This document shows positions 60,941 to 64,000 of a stretch of DNA of 64,000 nucleotides, piece after piece. The stretch covers positions 5,270,001 through 5,334,000 of the forward strand of contig NZ_CP150300.1 in NCBI RefSeq assembly GCF_037991315.1. The letters run 5' to 3'. Both the position numbers and the translations under genes were made by a program. The notes beneath the pieces were generated by a model, which did no database searches, had not been told where the DNA came from, and saw only the letters and a program-made list of their open reading frames with translations. The stretch comes from Paenibacillus sp. FSL H8-0079 (GTDB taxonomy: Bacteria > Bacillota > Bacilli > Paenibacillales > Paenibacillaceae). How positions within the stretch are numbered: the stretch's first letter is position 1; each line of letters opens with the position of its first letter.

Positions 60941-62584
60941 TTAGGGCTGAATGCGAGCATCGTTAAAGAGTGGATAACCCAGTGAATCGAACTTGATACC
61001 CTCGACCTTTTTTGATGCTGCGACGGTATACGGGAATACATAGATCGGTAGAATTACCGCTTGCTCAATCAGATATTGTTGAATCTGATTGTAGATCTCG
61101 ACACGTTTATCCGCGTCACTCTCAACGGCCCCCTGCTCCAGCAGTTCATCGATCTTCGGATCAGACAAACCGGATAAGGTCGGACGCTGGCCCTCTGCAC
61201 TCGTATGATAGAAGGCATACAATGCATTCGGATCGGAGTTGACCTGGCTGTTACCATAGAGATCATAATCCCAGTTCTGATAGATGACCGTTGCTACGTC
61301 TTTGGTAATTTCCACTTCAACAGCGATGCCTACCTGTTTCAGCTGTTGCTGGATAATGGCGGCAATGTCATTGCGTTTCTCCCGATTGGGCGAACCATCG
61401 ACATAACGCAGGGTCAGCTTCTGGCCGTCTTTGGCACGAATACCGTCAGCGCCCTTCACCCAGCCTTGTTCGTCCAACAGCTGATTGGCTTTGTTGATGT
61501 CCGGGTTAATGCTACCTTCCAGTGATGCATCATAACCCAGGATTCCAGGAGACAGTGCGGACCACGCACGTTCGTAGTTGCCCAGATACAATGTTTTGAC
61601 AATCGATTCCACATCTACAGCGGATTGTACCGCCTGCCTTACCTTCACATCATCCCAAGGCGCTTTGCGCAGATTGAAAAAGAGTGTATATGGCAATCCC
61701 ACCGTATTGGCCTGTAACAGTTGCTGGTTCGGATCGTTTTTCAATGCAGCGATATTTTGCGGTGGAACGGTCTCAGCAGCGAGTACCTGACCACTTTGTA
61801 CACTTCCGATGCGTGTCGCTTCTTCCGGTACAATTTTGAATGTGATCGTATCCACATGTGGTGCAGCTTTATTTTCAACCGTCTCAGGTCCCCAGTTGTA
61901 ATCCTTGTTCTTGGCAACGACGATATCCGCATTTTCATCCCATTTCACAAAGGTATACGGACCTGTGCCCACCGGATTTTTACCCAGCTGGTCGCCATAT
62001 TTTTGGGCAGCTGTAGGGGATATGATCCCCAGAAGCGCCTGGCTCAAGTTGCCAAGAAAGGCTTGCGATGGCGATTCCAGATTTACCTTAATGGTATATT
62101 CATCAATGACCTCGGAGGAGCTGTAGGGTCTAATCAGGGCAAGGGAATTGGCAGCTTTGGTGGCCGGATCGATCACCCGGTCCAGATTGTATTTCACGGC
62201 TTCCGCATTAAACGGTGTGCCATCGTGGAACTTCACACCTTCACGCAGCTTGAACGTATAACTCTTGCCATCCTCCGATACGCTCCATTCCGTGGCGAGC
62301 CAAGGTTTGATGGAACCGTCCGGCAACTGTACTACCAGATTGTCGTAGATCGTCCGGATGGCACGTACCGTTACGGCAAGCCCACTGCGATGAGGGTCAA
62401 GCGTGTCCGGTGAAGTCGCGAGTGCAAAAGTCAGGTTTCCTCCTTCAGCTTGCCCGGCCTGATCCCCGCCCGAAGCCTGTGCTGCACCGTTCGTGCTGCC
62501 TCCCGCCGCTCCGCAACCGGATAATACCATCACCAATACTGCTGCCAATGCCATATATTTCATCCATGAGATAGACCTGTTCAT
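60941..62584 (-). CDS. Oligopeptide-type substrate-binding lipoprotein
   Basis: A 547-residue SBP_bac_5 protein. Signal peptide and lipobox VLSGC, then a Gly/Ala-rich linker and NLTFALATSPDTLDPHRSGLAVTVRAIRTIYDNLV, the family start of the mature domain. Also YTFKLREGVKFHDGTPFNAEAVKYNLDRV. It feeds the two permeases that follow. Its neighbours suggest an organosulfur substrate rather than peptides, but the specificity cannot be read from sequence. Confidence 0.92.
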   Translation of the reverse strand: MNRSISWMKYMALAAVLVMVLSGCGAAGGSTNGAAQASGGDQAGQAEGGNLTFALATSPDTLDPHRSGLAVTVRAIRTIYDNLVVQLPDGSIKPWLATEWSVSEDGKSYTFKLREGVKFHDGTPFNAEAVKYNLDRVIDPATKAANSLALIRPYSSSEVIDEYTIKVNLESPSQAFLGNLSQALLGIISPTAAQKYGDQLGKNPVGTGPYTFVKWDENADIVVAKNKDYNWGPETVENKAAPHVDTITFKIVPEEATRIGSVQSGQVLAAETVPPQNIAALKNDPNQQLLQANTVGLPYTLFFNLRKAPWDDVKVRQAVQSAVDVESIVKTLYLGNYERAWSALSPGILGYDASLEGSINPDINKANQLLDEQGWVKGADGIRAKDGQKLTLRYVDGSPNREKRNDIAAIIQQQLKQVGIAVEVEITKDVATVIYQNWDYDLYGNSQVNSDPNALYAFYHTSAEGQRPTLSGLSDPKIDELLEQGAVESDADKRVEIYNQIQQYLIEQAVILPIYVFPYTVAASKKVEGIKFDSLGYPLFNDARIQP

Positions 62585-62756
62585 ATCGCTTCCCCCTCTG
62601 TGTATACAGGTGTCATTAAATTGATGTTTATACCAATACTTGATATATCCTATGAGTTAAGTCGGTTTTAAAATAGTGCGAGACGTAGTAAGTGACTTTA
62701 TTACCGGTTGGAGAAAACAGCCCGACAAAATCAGATGCTCGTTCGCTCCCCATCCG

Positions 62757-64000
62757 TTATGCCAAATCAGATACGACTTGCTCCTTCGCAGCCGTATAAC
62801 GGTTCACCGGAATCTGCACCCCAAGGTTCCCTCGCAATGTATCGTGTTCATAGTCCGTACGATACAGGCCGCGCTCTTGCAGAATCGGAACAACCAGTTC
62901 CACAAAATCAGACAATCCACTTGGCAGCTCCGAAGCAATAATGAAGCCATCCGCCGCTTCCGTCTCGAACCATTCCTGAATCTTGTCAGCAACCTGCTCT
63001 GGTGTGCCCAGGAATTTGCTGCGCGGTGTCGCTGCTCGCAGAGCCACTTCACGCAACGTCAATCCTTGCTCCTTGGCATCCTTCTTGATCTTGTCCGTGT
63101 TACTGCGGAAACTGTTACTTCCAATGCCATTCAGCTCCGGGAAAGGCTCATCCAGTGGATATTGGGAGAAATCATGATGTTCGAAGAACCGTCCCAGGTA
63201 ATCCAGTGCTTTGTCGATGGTGACCAAGCTTGCGATCTCCTGATATTTCTGTTCAGCTTCCTCTTCGGTCTGTCCAACAATGGGATTGATGCCTGGCAGA
63301 ATAACAATATCCTGTGAAGAACGTCCATAGGAAGCCGCCCGCGTTTTCACATCTTTATAGAATGCCTGTGCATCTTCAATCGTATCGTGTCCGGTAAAGA
63401 CAGCATCCGCTTCTTGTGCTGCCAGCGTTTTGCCATCTTCCGATGAACCTGCCTGGAAAATCACCGGCTGTCCTTGCCGTGAACGGGCAATATTGAGCGG
63501 ACCTTGTACGGAGAAAAACTCTCCTTCATGATTAAGCGTGTGCAGTTTGGATGGGTCGAAGAATACACCACTCTCTTTGTCTCTTACAAAGGCATCATCT
63601 TCCCAAGAATCCCACAATCCTTTGGTTACCTGCAGATATTCCGTTGCAATACGGTAACGTTCCGGATGCGTAGGGTGATTGCTCTTACTGTAGTTCTTCG
63701 CTGTACCTTCGAGCGGAGAGGTTACTACGTTCCATCCTGCACGGCCATCACTGATCTGATCGAGGGAACCGAACTGTCTGGCTACGGTGAAGGGATCACT
63801 GTAGGATGTCGAGAGGGTACCCACCAGTCCAATCCGTGAAGTAACGGCAGCCAACGCGGACAGAATACTGATCGGTTCGAAGCGATTCAGGAAATGGGGA
63901 ATGGATTTCTCGGTAATATACAGACCGTCTGCGATAAAAACTAGATCGAACTTGCCTTCTTCGGCTTTCAACGTCTGACGCTTGTAGAACTCAAAGTTAA
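62757..64000 (-). CDS. LLM-class monooxygenase, NtaA/SnaA/YtnJ-like (cut by window edge)
   Basis: At least 414 residues of a flavin-dependent monooxygenase of the nitrilotriacetate/DszA type. From the right edge it reads [32 protein letters not shown], then LGVGT-like [67 protein letters not shown]. About 35 N-terminal residues lie beyond the window. The in-frame TTG at 63971 is not the start. It heads the sulfur locus; homologues open C-S or C-N bonds of N-acetylated or succinylated cysteine-like compounds. Confidence 0.88.
   Translation of the reverse strand, partial: NFEFYKRQTLKAEEGKFDLVFIADGLYITEKSIPHFLNRFEPISILSALAAVTSRIGLVGTLSTSYSDPFTVARQFGSLDQISDGRAGWNVVTSPLEGTAKNYSKSNHPTHPERYRIATEYLQVTKGLWDSWEDDAFVRDKESGVFFDPSKLHTLNHEGEFFSVQGPLNIARSRQGQPVIFQAGSSEDGKTLAAQEADAVFTGHDTIEDAQAFYKDVKTRAASYGRSSQDIVILPGINPIVGQTEEEAEQKYQEIASLVTIDKALDYLGRFFEHHDFSQYPLDEPFPELNGIGSNSFRSNTDKIKKDAKEQGLTLREVALRAATPRSKFLGTPEQVADKIQEWFETEAADGFIIASELPSGLSDFVELVVPILQERGLYRTDYEHDTLRGNLGVQIPVNRYTAAKEQVVSDLA

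Noticed and set aside
1..64000. CRISPR array, tRNA, rRNA, riboswitch or prophage
   Set aside because: No regular spacer-repeat pattern, cloverleaf, rRNA segment, conserved riboswitch core or phage structural gene was seen by eye on either strand.

Overview
The window looks like a chromosomal segment of a Paenibacillus-type endospore-forming Firmicute. The evidence is moderate GC, strong AAGGAGG ribosome binding sites, a GerE spore regulator, CgeB-like spore maturation glycosyltransferases, a YhcN/YlaJ-type spore lipoprotein, close-to-consensus sigma-K promoters, and several families of long imperfect palindromes. No rRNA, tRNA, CRISPR array or intact prophage was seen.

Layout. 1-800: T-rich simple repeat and a decayed ~124-bp tandem repeat, no gene. 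0.8-3.1 kb: TetR regulator and oleate hydratase. 3.6-4.9 kb: complete IS3-family element with a 3-bp target duplication, inserted inside a repeated motif. 5.7-8.5 kb: N-acetylglucosamine catabolism (nagA, nagB, RpiR regulator). 8.7-11.6 kb: small unknowns, DUF4303, gerE, and a decayed defence patch (AbiEi antitoxin with a decapitated AbiEii toxin, and a SIR2-like 5' fragment). 11.7-17.2 kb: spore lipoprotein and a Gld-type ABC export operon. 17.6-34.0 kb: a large glycan cluster interrupted by a DHA2 efflux pump. It holds GT4, GT2 and CgeB-like transferases, enzymes for a UDP-2-acetamido-2,6-dideoxy-L-hexose, and small helical and basic proteins. Near-consensus sigma-K promoters point to spore-surface glycosylation. 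34-38 kb: small unknown, modA-modB and a molybdate-type regulator. 38-41.2 kb: GH42 beta-galactosidase and a divergent AraC regulator. 41.2-54.5 kb: a zinc-starvation regulon. 54.7-64 kb: an organosulfur-scavenging locus (M20 amidohydrolase, two LLM flavin monooxygenases, FMN reductase, LysR regulator, oligopeptide-type ABC importer), cut by the right edge.

The main system is the zinc regulon. One minus-strand cluster encodes a histidine racemase (CntK), a nicotianamine-synthase-like enzyme (CntL), an opine dehydrogenase (CntM), an ABC importer (CntABCDF) and two tandem exporters (CntE type). Next to it lie the zinc GTPase zagA/yciC and a cysteine-free ribosomal S14. Both transcription units carry an identical Zur-type operator just downstream of the predicted start site. 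CntK is present and CntM has Asp at the position equivalent to S. aureus Asp150 and Arg at the Arg33 equivalent. By the published rules this predicts staphylopine made with NADPH, not the bacillopaline reported for another Paenibacillus. The operon is punctuated by copies of a dispersed ~190-270 bp palindrome that supply stop codons to cntA and to the second exporter.

The glycan cluster is the second notable system. Its proteins share a basic stretch plus [YF]xxG repeats on different partners, and it has three tandem paralogous helical proteins of unknown function.
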